A DNA stretch of 64,000 bases. Origin: Pisaster brevispinus. Its lineage: Eukaryota; Echinodermata; Asteroidea; Forcipulatida; Asteriidae. Position 1 is the stretch's first letter. Every line of letters starts with the position of its first letter. A program made the translations under genes and the position numbers. Below are positions 11,801 to 24,700 of this stretch, piece by piece. The notes below the pieces were generated by a model. It was not told where the DNA came from, ran no database searches, and saw nothing but the letters and a program-made list of their open reading frames with translations. The stretch covers positions 4,988,958-5,052,957 of the forward strand of contig JAMKCF010000003.1 in the NCBI GenBank assembly GCA_023634235.1. The letters run 5' to 3'.

Positions 11801-13310
11801 AACAAAGCCTGGGCCTAAATTTCATTGAGCTACTTAGGCTTAACAAGTAGCTAAGCACAACGCCATTCTGCTTTCCGAAATAAGGTTAGCAGCCAAAAAT
11901 ACCATTACATATCATACGTAGCGTCTGTGACTGGTATCCTTCGGGTTTTTTTTTTCTCTCTCTCTCTCTATCTCTTTCTCTCTTTTATTCTTGTTTTCTT
12001 TCTTTCTTTTTTTTGGTAATAGTTTTTTAATGCTGTTTTTTGTCTAAAACAAAGTCAAGTATTCAAGCATGATTTTGAGTTTATCAGCCCTTCTTTTGTG
12101 CCGTACGCAACTAAAATGTACCATTCCAACATTGAGTCCTCTTAATTGTTTCCTTTTTTCTAAGATTTTCTTGTAATACTCAAGTTTTCGTTTTTCATTT
12201 CGGATATAACATTTTTTTCACATTTTTTCAGTGTTAGAACTCCAGTAATGGCCTTTGGATATCACCTGTTTTTTTCTTTTGTGAAACTGTGAAAGCTAAA
12301 CTCAATACCTATGCGGATTTGTATATGTAGGTGCCAAGCCAGTGTACATAGCCAACCATCTGGTTTACTGCGTGAGCATGGTGATTCTAGCCAACGTGAG
12401 GACGCTGTGGGCAGCCTTCTTATTCTCAGCTTGCGCTGGTATCCAGTATTCAACTCTATTCACCTTGCCCTTCGTCATACTCGCACACTACCACTCCAGC
12501 AATATGGTAAGAACTTACCCTACGACTTCCCGTATTTTTGGTGGTGTGGCGTGAAAATTGCCGCATCCGACCTCAGCTTTTTTAAGGCCGCTCGTGTAAT
12601 TCTGATTCACCTCTTTAGATGAATATTGGACTTTATTTCCCTGTAAACAATACTCTCGAGCAACTGGTCGAGTTTCTAACAAACCAACAAGGTGGTGTTT
12701 CTACCAAACCAACAAGGTAAAAATATTGCAGAACAGATTGAAGTCGGATACGGCAAGTTTGCCGTTTTTTTTCTTGTGGTTGTTGATGTTGTTGTATTTG
12801 TTGTTGTTGTTGCTCTTGTTGTTACTCTTATTGCTGATATTGCTGTCCTTGCTACTGTTGTTGCTGCTGCTGCTGCTGTTGTTGTTGCTGCTGTTGTCGT
12901 CGTTGTCGTTGTTGTTTTTGTAGTTGTTGTGGTTGCGGTTGTTGTTGTTGTGCTATTGTTTTGATGTTGTTGCTGCTGCTGCTGCTGCTGTAAAAACAGA
13001 ACAATGAATTACTTAAAATGCATCCTAATATTTGTTTTCTTTATCTTTGTACACCCAGTTCGATTCCCAATCAACTTGTTACCAGCCTGGTTCCGAAGAC
13101 GTCAAAACTGGCAAACCGCATGTCAGAGGTCTGGGTACCGACATCGCTCTCGTCCAAGGCATGGTCTTCGTTGCACAGCTCGCCTTGTCGTCGTGTATGG
13201 GTAGTCTGGTACAAGCGTTCAACAGCAACGTTGTGATAGTCGTCGCGGCGGCCATTTTGAGTTTCCTTGGCGCAATATCGGCCTCTCAAGTGACGTTTGC
13301 TGGCCTATAA
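7116..13310 (+). CDS. SLC45-family sugar/H+ symporter (SLC45A1/A4-like), 3 coding exons
   Basis: Exons 7116-8826, 12331-12506 and 13059-13310 join to 2139 nt (712 aa), with introns of phase 1 and then phase 0. Family motifs are clear: GIEFCYAAETAFVSPVLL (residues 64-81, first membrane helix), SRLGRRRPFI (about 117-126, the cytoplasmic RGRRRP signature) and DFNCDAAQSPARAYLIDV (265-282). The family are 12-helix MFS proteins; known members carry sugars with protons. An extracellular loop (about 148-250) has sequons NTT, NVS and NST. A long acidic cytoplasmic loop (about 350-485) separates the two halves, as in the long SLC45A1/A4 members rather than the short A2/A3 forms. ATG 7116 is the first in-frame ATG after the upstream stop. 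Which paralogue this is cannot be settled by eye. Confidence 0.9.
10565..10670. repeat. (TTC)n microsatellite
   Basis: Nearly pure TTC/CTT trinucleotide repeat with adjacent CT-rich sequence from about 10518. It produces spurious poly-Ser, poly-Phe and antisense poly-Glu ORFs. Confidence 0.95.
11811..11945. mobile_element. MITE of the GGGCCNAATTTCAT family (partial)
   Basis: Begins GGGCCTAAATTTCAT, then a GAGCTACTTAGGCTTAA-type segment, GCTAAGCACAA and a GGTTAGCAGCC..GTGACTGGTATCC segment. Related copies occur at about 15540-15602, 45885-46020 and a two-ended copy at 58087-58283. Confidence 0.6.
12331..12506 (+). CDS. SLC45-like gene, coding exon 2
   Basis: The acceptor is ATGTAG and the donor GTAAGA. 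The first two bases complete a Gly codon split by intron 1, and the exon ends on ATG (phase 0). It encodes GAKPVYIANHLVYCVSM and a helix-rich segment ending HYHSSNM, matching the ninth and tenth helices of the family. Confidence 0.88.
12507..13058 (+). repeat. SLC45-like intron 2 with TTG/TGC low-complexity tract
   Basis: A 552-nt intron dominated by a degenerate (TTG)n/(TGC)n tract from about 12772 to 12992. The poly-Leu and poly-Val ORFs come from this tract. Confidence 0.8.
13059..13310 (+). CDS. SLC45-like gene, terminal coding exon 3
   Basis: The acceptor is CACCCAG. It encodes 83 residues starting FDSQSTC and including the family block VRGLGTDIALVQGMVFVAQL and a last helix VVIVVAAAILSFLGAI, then stops at TAA 13308-13310. 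Confidence 0.9.
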   Translation, partial: FDSQSTCYQPGSEDVKTGKPHVRGLGTDIALVQGMVFVAQLALSSCMGSLVQAFNSNVVIVVAAAILSFLGAISASQVTFAGL

Positions 13311-13314
13311 TAAA
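13309..13314 (+). terminator. AATAAA overlapping the SLC45-like stop codon
   Basis: The hexamer shares two bases with the TAA stop, which would give a 3' UTR of only about 20-30 nt if used. No other AATAAA is seen nearby downstream; an ATTAAA lies near 13493. Confidence 0.45.
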
Positions 13315-13583
13315 GTTACAAAAGCTGAACGGATAAATTGGGTTGTATTTAACACCATGGTGCAAGATGAGAAGTAAGCCAACGTAGTACAGACACAAAT
13401 CCCAATTATGGACACTGTTCTTGCTAGTGACTTAGGTCACACTGAAAAACAAGGTGTTTTAGGAATTGCTTAGAAATAATGGGAATACAAAACATTAAAA
13501 AAAGTGGCGTGACTAAATTGGTCAGAAAGTGTCTGTACTGGGGGAATGCTCATGCCAAAGCCGCTGACCTGAATTTCAGATCA

Positions 13584-13953
13584 TTTAAAGGACACGTTGC
13601 CTCAGATTTGGTCACTTTGGGCTATCACAAAGCATTTGTTCTGAAATAGATATGGTTGGAAACATGTTTTAAAGTAGAATGACGTAATGATCCACACAAG
13701 TTAGCCTCCAAATAATGTGGTTTTCCATTTACAGCGTGAACTAATACAGTCCGCCATTTTGTGAAGTCAAACATTTTGTTCAACAAAATGGTGGAACGTG
13801 TTCGTTTACGAAGTAACAGGAAAACTACACAATGTCGAGGCGTAGGATGTTCATTACAGTATACTTTTAACATTTCTTTCCAGCCATAATCACTATAGCG
13901 AATGGTTTCTATAACCCAAAGCGCCCAATCCAAGGCGGCGTGTCCCTTTAACT
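13584..13953. mobile_element. MITE with TTTAAAGGACACG ends (~370 bp)
   Basis: The left end reads TTTAAAGGACACGTTGCC; the right end, reverse-complemented, reads GTTAAAGGGACACGCCGCC. No internal coding sequence. The TTAAAGG start is shared with the elements at 14516 and 57159. Confidence 0.75.
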
Positions 13954-14515
13954 TTATGCCGCATGGAAGTCTCGTATAGGAAGCAAAGTGCAGAAATAAC
14001 ATGTTTGGCAAGGCTATTGAGATTCCAGTGGTACATTTCGTAAATTATTATGAAATATTGATTCTGCTTTGACTGAAACGCTGCCTCTGCGCTCAGTTCA
14101 ACGACTGCTCCTTGGAAGATGCTGCAAATGCCAGACGTTCTGTTGTTGGCTCGCGGCCAGAGTAACATAGTACTTTTAATTGAAACCATTTTGAGTACAA
14201 ATTATTTGTTCAAATTCACATAACGTGCCGGATTTTGAGCGCTTACTTACAACCACTTCGACCATCTTAGACACGACCGTTGCTTCCAAAGTAGCAATAT
14301 TATGTGTTAACTAATATTCCCAGTTTTGCACCATGGTTTTAATATTAATAACGCTATACTATTAATACATTATACCTTGTTAAAAGAGCTATATTTTCAA
14401 TGGTAGTGTTATAGGGGTAGTAAATTATTATTTTATTATGTAAACAATGTTGTAACCAAAGCAATATATTCATTATTCAAAAGTTATTGTTTTTCATTGT
14501 AATCTTAAAACTGTA

Positions 14516-14975
14516 TTTAAAGGTGGTGTCATACTTTGGTAGGGTCATATTTTGGTCATGACCCCAAAAAAATTGTATAACTTTTAACGAAAACCTACTT
14601 GGTATAAATATGGTACTGGCAGTAAGCAGTCTGCGAAATTATTTCTCCTGAAGTGCCCACGTTGATTTGAAATCAACATTTAAAAAAATTATGTCGAAAA
14701 ACTTGAATCTCATATGATTGCCGATTGATGTCTTTTTGAAAACGTCGTTGTGTCTGGTTGAATACTGCCCTAAATACAGCCACAACTGTGGTTGGTACCC
14801 GGCGGGGTGAGCGACCACGGTGTTTTTTCATCTCGCGGCGTAGATGGATTCGTGACACCTTTTCGCTACTTTCGCAACCAGTTGACACTGTATTTAACAG
14901 GTAACTTTTATGGTGTCTTTCTTGATAGTTTTGGTGTATACGAGACAAGAATCAAACGACGACCCTACCTTTAAG
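14516..14975. mobile_element. Putative MITE with TTAAAGGT ends (~460 bp)
   Basis: Starts TTTAAAGGTGGTGTC and ends CGACCCTACCTTTAAG, giving short imperfect inverted repeats. The ORFs inside show no domain. Confidence 0.5.
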
Positions 14976-15120
14976 ATAAAACTATGTAATCACGAGCAAG
15001 TATTTATAGGCATGTGTCATTTAGCGAGTTTAATTTAAATTACATTGTTGGTGTTGGTAAGTGTGGGGGTGTTCATTCCACTTGTGTCTCACCCATTCTC
15101 CCCATATCTAGAAGGAGTAT

Positions 15121-15252
15121 GGCCCTTTCGAAAGCTTTGGCTCTGGCTCAGGCTCTGTCAGTTGTTTTGAAAAAGTGTGATTTCGGTACGGGACTTCGAA
15201 TAAGCAGCGGTGCCTATAAGCCGAAGGAGAAGCCTTGGTTTCAAAAACGGCC
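15121..15252. mobile_element. MITE, GGCCCTTTCGAAA family
   Basis: Begins GGCCCTTTCGAAAGC and ends GGTTTCAAAAACGGCC. Diverged copy of the element at 6197-6340. Confidence 0.65.
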
Positions 15253-15539
15253 TGTGTCAAACTTTGCCCAGTCAGTGCGCAGCCAGTCGAAAAGTGTTTC
15301 CGTTTATTTGTTACGTATGCACAGACCGTGTGGTTATGAATATATAATGAGCTGAAAGGTTTCGTTTTAAAAGTATATTTTTCATGTCAAAACCTTCTTC
15401 AAAAATAAGTTTGAGTAAATATTTTAAGGGATAAACATCCATGTAAGAGCTCTATTGTAGCACATTTCATGGTTGTCGGTATTTTCAAGAGATTTTGGAA
15501 CGAATACAAACCCATTTGTGTCAAGAAAAAATAAGTATG

Positions 15540-18500
15540 CTTGCCAGAATAAGGTTACCAGCCGACATACCATGTCACATATGCCATGACTGGTATCCCG
15601 CTCCGTTTTGCTCAGCAGAAAAAAAGGTTAAGAATTGTGTTTCTTGCTAGCAGCTTTATGAAATTAGACCCTGGTGTCTACTCCTGACTTTTTCCTGATC
15701 ATGACTACGTGGATTTGCTATCATGCTGCCACCATGTTGGTCATAATTTCCCTGTGTAAAATAGCATATCTGAGTGCTGATTCTTGCCACTAAACAGGGC
15801 CAGACTATTTTGCCCTTTCGGTCTCAGTTTAGAAACATTGCATTGTTATTAGGGGAAATCAAGATGGCCACACTCTGATAAAGGCGTAGGAGTCCAGTTG
15901 TTATTAATTCAAATGGAATTCTACCCAGCCTGTATGTTTGCTTTTATGAGAGAGCTTGGAACGCTAGGTGGCAGCAGATATGCCAGGTATTTTATATTGC
16001 TAGTTCTGACCATGAGCGCACAAACGAGAACAAACCACGGATTTTACTGGTAAGTTTGCTTCCCTCCAGGCGTTTCCAACCAATCACCCGTTGACTTATT
16101 TTCTGCCTCATTTTCTTTCATTTTTGTACCCCGCCTCTGATCTGTCAATATTTCGCTCCCGACTGTGAAGTTTTTGTCTGGGATTATACACTTTGGGTCA
16201 TTTTCAGTACCAAACAAGCATAGAGAAAGTATGGTACAAAAGACACAATGTTTTGGTGGTTGTAGGTATTGTGGTCTTGCCCAATTGCGAATCAGGCTAG
16301 CTCCATGACGTCATTCGAGAGATTGGTGACACTTAAACATAATTGAGGATCCTAGTTACGTACATGTATTATGTTAGACTGTGGACGAAGTTAAAGAAAA
16401 CATGTAGTGTTAAAATGACACTGGTGGTGACAACGTTATTCTACCGTGTAATGTGTATATATTAAGCCACTCGCCCGTCGGCGTTGTCTAACACCAAGTG
16501 AATGTTACGCATAAAATAATTTGTCTCTTATAAAATGACAGGGTGTTTAGATTACGAAATCAAGCTCAACTAACATGACCTTGGCAATGAACAGTGCGGT
16601 CCGTTCACGGTTGCTGCCTGCAAACTGTGTTCAAAATGCATTTCACATCATGCAAAGCTTCTTATCTAAACAAAGTATTATAGATGTGGTAATTGGAGTT
16701 CTAGCATGTAATCCTTTAATAGAACAGGGCGCTGTGCAAAATTGTTCAGCATGTTCATCAGGCGTTTTTAAAACATTCCTTGAAGTTTCTTAACACCGCT
16801 AAAAGGGGAGTTGTATCAAACACATACACTTTCAGTCCTCGCAGGTTCCCATTTGTACATCTGGATGACGAGAAGCAAATTATGGTAGAATGTTTAATGT
16901 AATATTGATTACCCGTTGAGATACATAGTACGTTTCGCGCTTCGTCTGTACTCATTGTGTCTGCAACCATCAAGTGGTTCCAATGTCACGTGTCCCTTAA
17001 TAAAACAAATACAGCGTTATTACAGCACTTGGGTGTCTGTGTGAAATTATTTCCGAAAGGGGCGGATCTGGGGGCGGGGACTTGTTTGTTTTAGGAAGCT
17101 GAGGATCATGTGGACACCATAGAAAAAGAAAGGGAATGCAGTGTTGTATCTTGTGCGTGCATATATGCTTTATGGTAATTCTAACGCGCTGCCATTTTAG
17201 CTGTATAGCTTTCCCTCTGGTCGATTTGGATGGAAACAGCAAACTATCTTCGGCAGCTATAGAGGGCGTGCACAGCAGATACAATTAACGACAGAAGACT
17301 ACACCGCAAAAACTCAGTGCGCATGCGGACGTAGCAACCAATTGTTTTACTAACTAGACCAGCATGCACCTCATTCCACGGCTAACGCGAGCGTACCGAG
17401 TATTTGCGAAGCAGTCTGTGGAAAACTTTGGATTGCCGGACCGTTTCGGAAAATTCCCCAAGTTGAATGGAATCACAAAACGCCTGGAATCACCGTTGAC
17501 ACCCTCTACGCCAGTAGAGGAAGCTACACTGACTTGTTGCCTAGTTTTTATGGATAGTAAAGTTTAATCGGATGAGAGTCAATGAACCATGCTTAGGTGT
17601 TTTCAGAATGGCATTGGAAGATAAAAATAGCTGAAAATACAGCGAGGTACCAGCAGTTTACGTTAATGTTAATCATGTAACGCGTCATTATTTCTACTTT
17701 TTGTATGTGCCCGTACCGACGATATGAGTCACCCACTATCCTCCAACAGCGCAGCCCTCTTGTGGCCCCACCCATATGATCGCAATAGATTTAAGTGATC
17801 TCAATAAATCCTCAACTCTTGCTTCGCCCATGTCTCCATGGGTTCCATCTCTATAATGGAGTCATACCCCACCCACTCCTCAATTCCCAACGCACTTAAC
17901 CCAGGGGAGAGTGCAGCCGAATCTCCTGATAGCACCATTCCAGGACCAGGGGTACCGAAATTGTTTCTCTTTTTCAAAGCCGTTTTTTCTCACATTGGGC
18001 ACCCTACCCCCCTCCGGAAAACCTCACCATCCGGATGTCCTTATACTTCATATTTCCTCGTCTTCTGACTAGCCATCCATGGTACGAACCGGTACTGTGA
18101 TGTGTACTGTCTCACCACCAAGTAGAGGCCTTTGTGTAAATGGATCTTGGTGTGGATGGTCAAACCTTGGATGCTACAATGTGGCTAAAATGGGCTTAAG
18201 TTCCTTTGTTTGCATTTCAATGGGCACGTCTCCCATGCGTATATACCAAAGTTAGTAGGTATCGTACTGTATGTACACACTTTGGTGGGGTTCTTATGTT
18301 ACGTCACAGAAGTCCACGCTTCAATGACCATGTTATAGCTTGGTGATGGAATGGCTTTGCGTTCCGCCCTGTTTGTTCCGGGTTCTGGTTAAGAATTTGT
18401 ATGTGTACATGTGTGGAATTGTATAGAGACCAGAAACTGTTGGTTCCCTTCTCTATGGTTTTACAAATGAAATATGACATGAGAGGTTGTCTTAACTTTG

Positions 18501-18639
18501 GTTACCCGTTGGAAGCTATTCTTGGATATAATTGATACTTTGGATTGATTGTACACTAAGGATTTCGTCTTAGAAACTGAAAGTTTCAGGAGAGAGTGGT
18601 GTTGTTTACCACGACGAGTGCTGCTCAACTGTTGACAAA
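15540..18639. other. Intergenic region upstream of the EGF gene
   Basis: Contains a GGTTACCAGCC..GACTGGTATCC MITE fragment at about 15540-15602 and a copy of the GCTAGGTGGCAGCAG element at about 15955-16030. ORFs at 16575, 17364 and 17838 have no recognisable domain. No clear TATA box precedes the EGF gene. Confidence 0.4.
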
Positions 18640-18733
18640 ATGACCTTCTCAAAACAAGCGGAGCTGAGCATGACGTCTCGAGCTATTTTATCGGTGTTAT
18701 TGCTCGTGTTGTGCGGTAGTGGTCACGCCCAAG
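18640..18733 (+). CDS. EGF gene exon 1: signal peptide
   Basis: ATG 18640 opens the frame; a second in-frame ATG at 18670 gives a more classical signal peptide ([20 protein letters not shown]). The exon ends CAA G before GTACGC (phase 1), so cleavage would fall close to the exon border. Confidence 0.8.
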
Positions 18734-21700
18734 GTACGCTGATTTTTTTCTGTAAAAAAAAACTTGAGAAATAGTAGTAGCTGTTGCAAACCAACGAAGG
18801 ACCTATGGTATATAAATGCACCAACAAATAGTTAGTGGCCCGATCTTTCGACCCCAGTAGAGTGTTTCTAGAAGGCTTAAACTTGTGAGAGAATGATGTG
18901 AAGTAGGTATATCATATATGTATATAATATGGTTCAGGATTGACATCTTCTGCAAAAATTCTAGTCAAAACTATAGGCTTGATGTACACTTGTTTCTAAT
19001 AAGTGGAAATAATTTAAGCTGTCTCTTTTTATGTTTTGATCACATTGTGTACCTCATGGTAGGTTCTATCAAAACTGAAACAAATAACTGAAGAGACAGC
19101 TACAGTACACGTGTTTTCCCATAGTGTTTAATGTCAAGTGACACTTGTCTTGTTTGACACACTCAACTGCGCTCACTATTTTTTTGTGTTTACTACGCAT
19201 TTATGTGGCGTGGGTACATATCCTTCGCCCAAATAACCGCAATTTGTTTTATAAAGGAACGACTGGGGTTAATTGTTTACTCTTACAACATCAAATGTAG
19301 AAATCCCCCTTTACACTTATGGGTTTGTGTCGTCATGATCAAAGTAGGCAAGTGGCTAAACATGGAACTATGAACTCTTACCCAGTTACTTCAAAAAGTA
19401 GGGTGTTAACCTTGACACTATGGGTGTTCTCACATAAAGATACCCAACAGAAAAGCAAATTTATCATGATATGGTGTTAAAATAACACGAAAGTAGTTGT
19501 GTTGGCAGACATTACTGTTATTTAACACCATTTAGGTGTACATGTTTATATTTAGGGGCCTATATATACTTATATATTGTGTATCTATATGTGACAACAC
19601 CTATGGTGTCAATATAAAAACAACAGGTTTGCAGTAGTCACATTTTGGGTTGCTTGTTTACATTACCAGCTTAAATAATTATCGTCCACTCCTTTAAACC
19701 AAACAGTGTATTCATTATTCCAAATGCAATTAACTTTTGTCATCAATCTCTATCAAAGTAGTGGTACCAGCTGATAATAAGAAGTGTATGAGGCATTGTT
19801 GGTTCTTATTATCATTAATATTAATATTTTGTAAGCTGCTGGCACTGTGACCTGTAGTCCTGAAGATACATGTGCAGAGACGATAATGAAGAACTGTCAG
19901 TTTGGGATATGGGAAGATTACCACAAACTAGACATTAGGCGTACGACCCGGTAGGGAAGGTGACTGCCCTCTCGACCCATTTCCGGGTGAGGCTGACCCG
20001 GAAAATTGTTAGAAAATGGTATTTTAACTTGGATTCTGCTGGGGTCAGGCCCCACGGGACCCGAATGTTTTTAGAATGTATCTTGGGGATAACAGTGGGG
20101 AAAATTGACAGGGAAAGCAAACAAGACTTTTTACCGGGTATTAGAAATTGGTTCTTATGCTTGGGGTTTTGTTTTTCTTTCCTTTTTAATTTCTGCCAAA
20201 TCAACATCTCCCCCCCCCCCCCCCAACTCAACCAAAGAGTACCATACGCCCGTGAAAGTAGAGAAAAACCCACATAATCAGTGAGAAACTGAAAACCCAA
20301 ACCACGAAACCTGAATGTCCAGTTTGGGAAAATCATGTTCCAATTCAACCTCCGGTTTCAGGTTATGTAGTATTAAGGCCTTGTTACATGAAACAATTTT
20401 TACAGGATGCGATTTTTTTTTCTCCAAAAACCACCGTTTGCGAATCTCTATTTCCGCCATCCAACTTAAAGCGCATTATGAAATTTAGGCGGGAATTTGC
20501 TGAATCAGATCGAAGTTGTTCGTCGTGACCCAAATTAGTGTCTTATGTACCAAGTTGTGTTTGATCGTAATGAGTGAAAGAGTAGGGCCTGACCCATTTC
20601 TGGGTCAGGCTGACCGGGGAACTGGTTTCAAAATTTGATTGGACTCGAGCCCTGGGTCAGATTGACAGAATTTTGCAGGATCATTTTGACACAGAGTCTG
20701 GGTCGTGTTGACCAAGAAATTGGTCAGGCCCCCATCATGAAGCCCCAGAGTCTGGGTCAATTCAGACCCGAGAGATATTAGAGTCTAGACCATAATGGGT
20801 TTGTTTTGTAAATAGTGTTCGCCTTGTCATATGTTTACCTGAATAATTAGCATATGAAAACACTGCCTTGCATGAGGCAGTTTATTCTTTATTCTGAATA
20901 TCAGCCTACTCAGAAGGTCATCTACAAATCAGATTAGTCATAGCCTTTTTTTAAGATACACACTCCTCTATAATAGAGCAAGGTTCAATATTGAGGTAGG
21001 CCCAATATGAAATAGTTTCTCACCAGTGAGGTTGTAAACAAGTATTTTCAAAGTTTGTGGGGTTTGTTTTTTTGTTTTTTGTTGTTGTTTTTTTTTTGGG
21101 GGGGGGCAGTGGGTGGTTCTAATACAATAGTGATCTTCAACGTCTCAAGCATTGTGCTTAGTTGGTCTTCAGCTTTTTATAAAATGAAATCAAATCAGCT
21201 TTTTATAAAATGAAATCAAATCAGCTTTTTGTAAAATGAAATCAAATTAGCTTTTTATAAAACAAAATAAAAGCAGCTTTTTATATCATAAAATAAAATC
21301 AGCTTTTTATATAAAACAAAATAAAAATCAGCTTTTTACATAATAAAATCGAATCAACTTTTTTAATAAAACAAAATTAACTCACCTTTTTATATGTTAA
21401 ATCAAATCAAATTTTTATATAATGAAATCAAATTGATTTGTCAGAATTAGACTACACTGAGAGTCATTCAATACTTGTCCGGCTTTTGTTGTGTCATTGA
21501 ACTTGGTGGCACCAACACAATTACAGTAAGAATGAACATGTCAATAAAATTTTCTTCTACAATAGCATCATAAAAACATGATGCACTACCCTGCAGATTC
21601 TCGTGTTCACTCATTTCCACGTATTTATATTCTCTGTAGAATGTGGAAATATGGGCGGTGTTTGTCAGCACAACTCGGAATGCAGGCAGTTGAATACAAA

Positions 21701-24700
21701 TCAGTTCTACTGCAGCTGCGTGGGAGCTTGGACGGGGGAGTTTTGTGACATTGGTAAGTTTACGTAAGCTGGTTGTAGTTGAGGGTTGTAAAGTTATGTA
21801 ACGAATTCTCTTTCGTAACACAAACGGGGTCCCAGCCGCTGTCGTCCACTGGCTGTCGACTGTGTTTATCTTGATTGTGATTGCTCAAGAAGTATTAAAC
21901 AACTTTCCCCACTTTCAAATAGTACAGAATGAAAAACAATTGTTGAAAACTTGCACCCTGCAAGCACCATTTCGATTGGTTTATAATCTACTCAAAACTG
22001 CTTACCCCGATAAACAAACATCGAGCCCATTTTACTGCCAGGCTAGTTAAGATAATGATTAGCAGTATTCGCTAATCGAAAGTAGTTCGTACGTTACTTG
22101 TAGTTTTCTTGTTCTCATCAGTACACGTATACATGAATGTTTCACTTCGGGGCCACCACGAATTTTAAAAAGTGTTAAATTTCAATGTTGGAACTTGTTT
22201 TCGTTTCTTTTCAGTGAATTTTTGTTTTAATAGCCCGTGTGGAAACCAGGGAACCTGCTTGAACCTGGACGCAACGTACGAATGCCAGTGTTCGAACGGT
22301 TTCTCAGGCAGTAACTGCGATGTTCAAGGTATGTCCGTTTGGCGGTAGGGTTGAAGAGATTGTATCAACCCGGAAACGTACCCAATTATTGAAACCTTTG
22401 CTGAAAACGCTGATTTTGTTGGGATTTGTAGTTAGGGATTAGGTTCAGTTCTGCTATTGTGCCGTGTGCGCATACATGTTCTTCCGGGTAAATGACCTAG
22501 GAGGGAAGGATTCAAACAAGAAGTATGTACGTTTCTGAGATAGCACGTAGCAAAGATTGACCGATGACTCAGAAAAATGGAATTCCATTTTCTGAAGCTT
22601 AAAAATGTGAGAGAATGGCGCTGGAAGTCCTCATATTACATTTCCCACAAAATTGTGCATAACATTTTAAAAAAAAATTTGTCTTTACAATATAATGAAT
22701 TTACCATTAGTTTCAACAAGTGGCCAAAACTACTTGTGGTAAACGAACCGCGTGCAATGGAACTAACGCATTTGGGGATTTATGTGTGTGTTCAGATTTT
22801 GATAAAGTTATAAATAGAATCCCATTCAAGTTTTGCCATTCAATTATCGTTAAAAGAAGTTCGACTTTTTTTGTCCCTTCAGTGGATCCGTGTCTACCAT
22901 CACCTTGCCAAAATGGCGGCGACTGCTTCCCTCAAGTCAATGACCCAAGTCGTATGGTCTGCGTCTGCGCAGAGGCTTACTTGGGTATGACGTGTGAGAA
23001 AAGTAAGTGCACCTGCTAGATCACAAGAGGTCGCTGTTGGTCCAAGGTTATCAGAGCCGTACATTGACAGAGTTGCGCAATTTGGGCCCCCAAAAAACGC
23101 ACTGGCGAATAAAGGGTGCCAGATTAGTCTGCCCATTGTGTTGTGCTGCATTTGGACCGAAAATTGCGTCCAGCAACCACGTGACCGAAGAAAACTGTTC
23201 ACTCTATCAATTCTCTCAATACACAGCTTTAGAGGTTATTGTCTACAGCAAAGTTATGACTTTCATGAACTTTACAATATGATCTGAGAAATTGTTCTAG
23301 TTTAGTTTAGATCTCCACGGTTCCATCTTTCATTCGTCAATATTTGGCTCTATAAATTAATGACTGCATAATATCCATTTGTTCCTTTTCGTAATTGTAT
23401 GTGCTAAATTTAAATACATTTAATTGATAACCTTTGATTGAATTTAATCAAATTTAAATACTTCAAATATTCAAATACATTTTAAGATTATTGCACAACG
23501 TTTTGGATAAAAGATTGTAAAAGGGTTCTAACATTCTTCTTTCAGCTAATCCATGTTTCCCTCAACCTTGTCAAAATGGCGGAGAATGTTCTTTGGTCGG
23601 GACGTCTTTTTCGTGCGCATGCCCAGACGGATATAGTGGCATCCAGTGCCAGACACAGGGTGAGTTCGACAACTGTCTTTTGTACATCAATACATCTAGT
23701 ATTATTCGTCTTATTTAACTTAATTGTTTAATTGTGTTTAAAGGCAGTGGTACACTTTTGGTAACTGTCAAAGACTAGTATTCTCACTTGGTGTACGCAA
23801 CATTTATAAAAAAAAAACTGTGAAAAGTTGGGCTCAATTGGACATCGAAGTTTCAAGAAAATAAAGATTAAAAACACCCTTGTTGCATAGATTTGTATGC
23901 TTTCAGATGCCTGAGAATGGCTTAATGCCTGAAACATTTCTCATGTTCAATATTTTGCTTGAAAAGTTACCTCTTTATATAAAATTACATTGCTTCAAAG
24001 TGGATCGTTTCTAACAGTGTTTTATAATATCTACAGCTCTCTAGTGCTCTTTACCAAGTAAGTTTTTATGGTAATAAGTTTTTAGAGTAATTTCCAAAGG
24101 TATGCCCTCCCGTTGATAAGTCCTTGGAAAGTTGAATGGTTAGGAAGAATGTTGACGTAAAATGTACGTCAGAAAATGCTTCTTGTTCAGTATCTAAAAA
24201 CATTACCTTTGCTGTAAATTATGCCCGTGAAGACGATATCAGGAAACTATTGTTTAGTTTTTAGTTTGTTTGTATTCGGTGGGTTTTGGGTGTGTCTTGA
24301 TTTAAACGGTAATGGCGAAGCTGATTCTGCGAGAAACATTACATGTAAACATACCGAGCTTAAAAGTAAAACATTTTTAGGGCTGTGTAACTTTCTGTCA
24401 AAACCGATTTAGTGATTTCCGGTCATCTACCTAATGTAATGGAACATTGTTTTTGCTGTGTTCATTAGTAACTGGTTGTGAAGATGACCTCAACCCATGT
24501 CAGAATGGTGGCATATGTTTTCCCATGGGAAACATGCGGACTATCTGCGTATGTGTGGATGGATATATGGGAATATTATGTGAAATACAACCACGACCAG
24601 GTACAGAGAAATGTAACGCCAGACTCATTGCATGGCATGTGATGATCCCCGCAATGCACACGTCCATTAAAAACTCGTAACATTAGCGTTTTAAATTTTC

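Larger units (their letters stand above)
8827..12330 (+). other. SLC45-like intron 1
   Basis: A 3.5-kb intron with GTAAGT donor and ATGTAG acceptor. It contains several poly-C runs (about 9317, 9683, 9793, 11328), the TTC microsatellite at 10565-10670, an AT-dinucleotide-rich patch at about 11100-11150 and a MITE at 11811-11945. The ORFs inside have no recognisable domain. Confidence 0.7.
18734..21639 (+). other. EGF gene intron 1 (2.9 kb)
   Basis: Holds a palindromic TA-flanked MITE (19392-19640), copies of the GACCC-rich element (about 19950-20060 and 20575-20790), a poly-C run (about 20211) and the 26-bp array at 21170-21435. No further EGF exon seen. Confidence 0.6.

Noticed and set aside
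19840..19930. Short Cys-containing stretch ([15 protein letters not shown]) in intron 1 of the EGF gene
   Set aside because: Too few Cys in the wrong spacing for EGF and no pyrimidine-rich acceptor.
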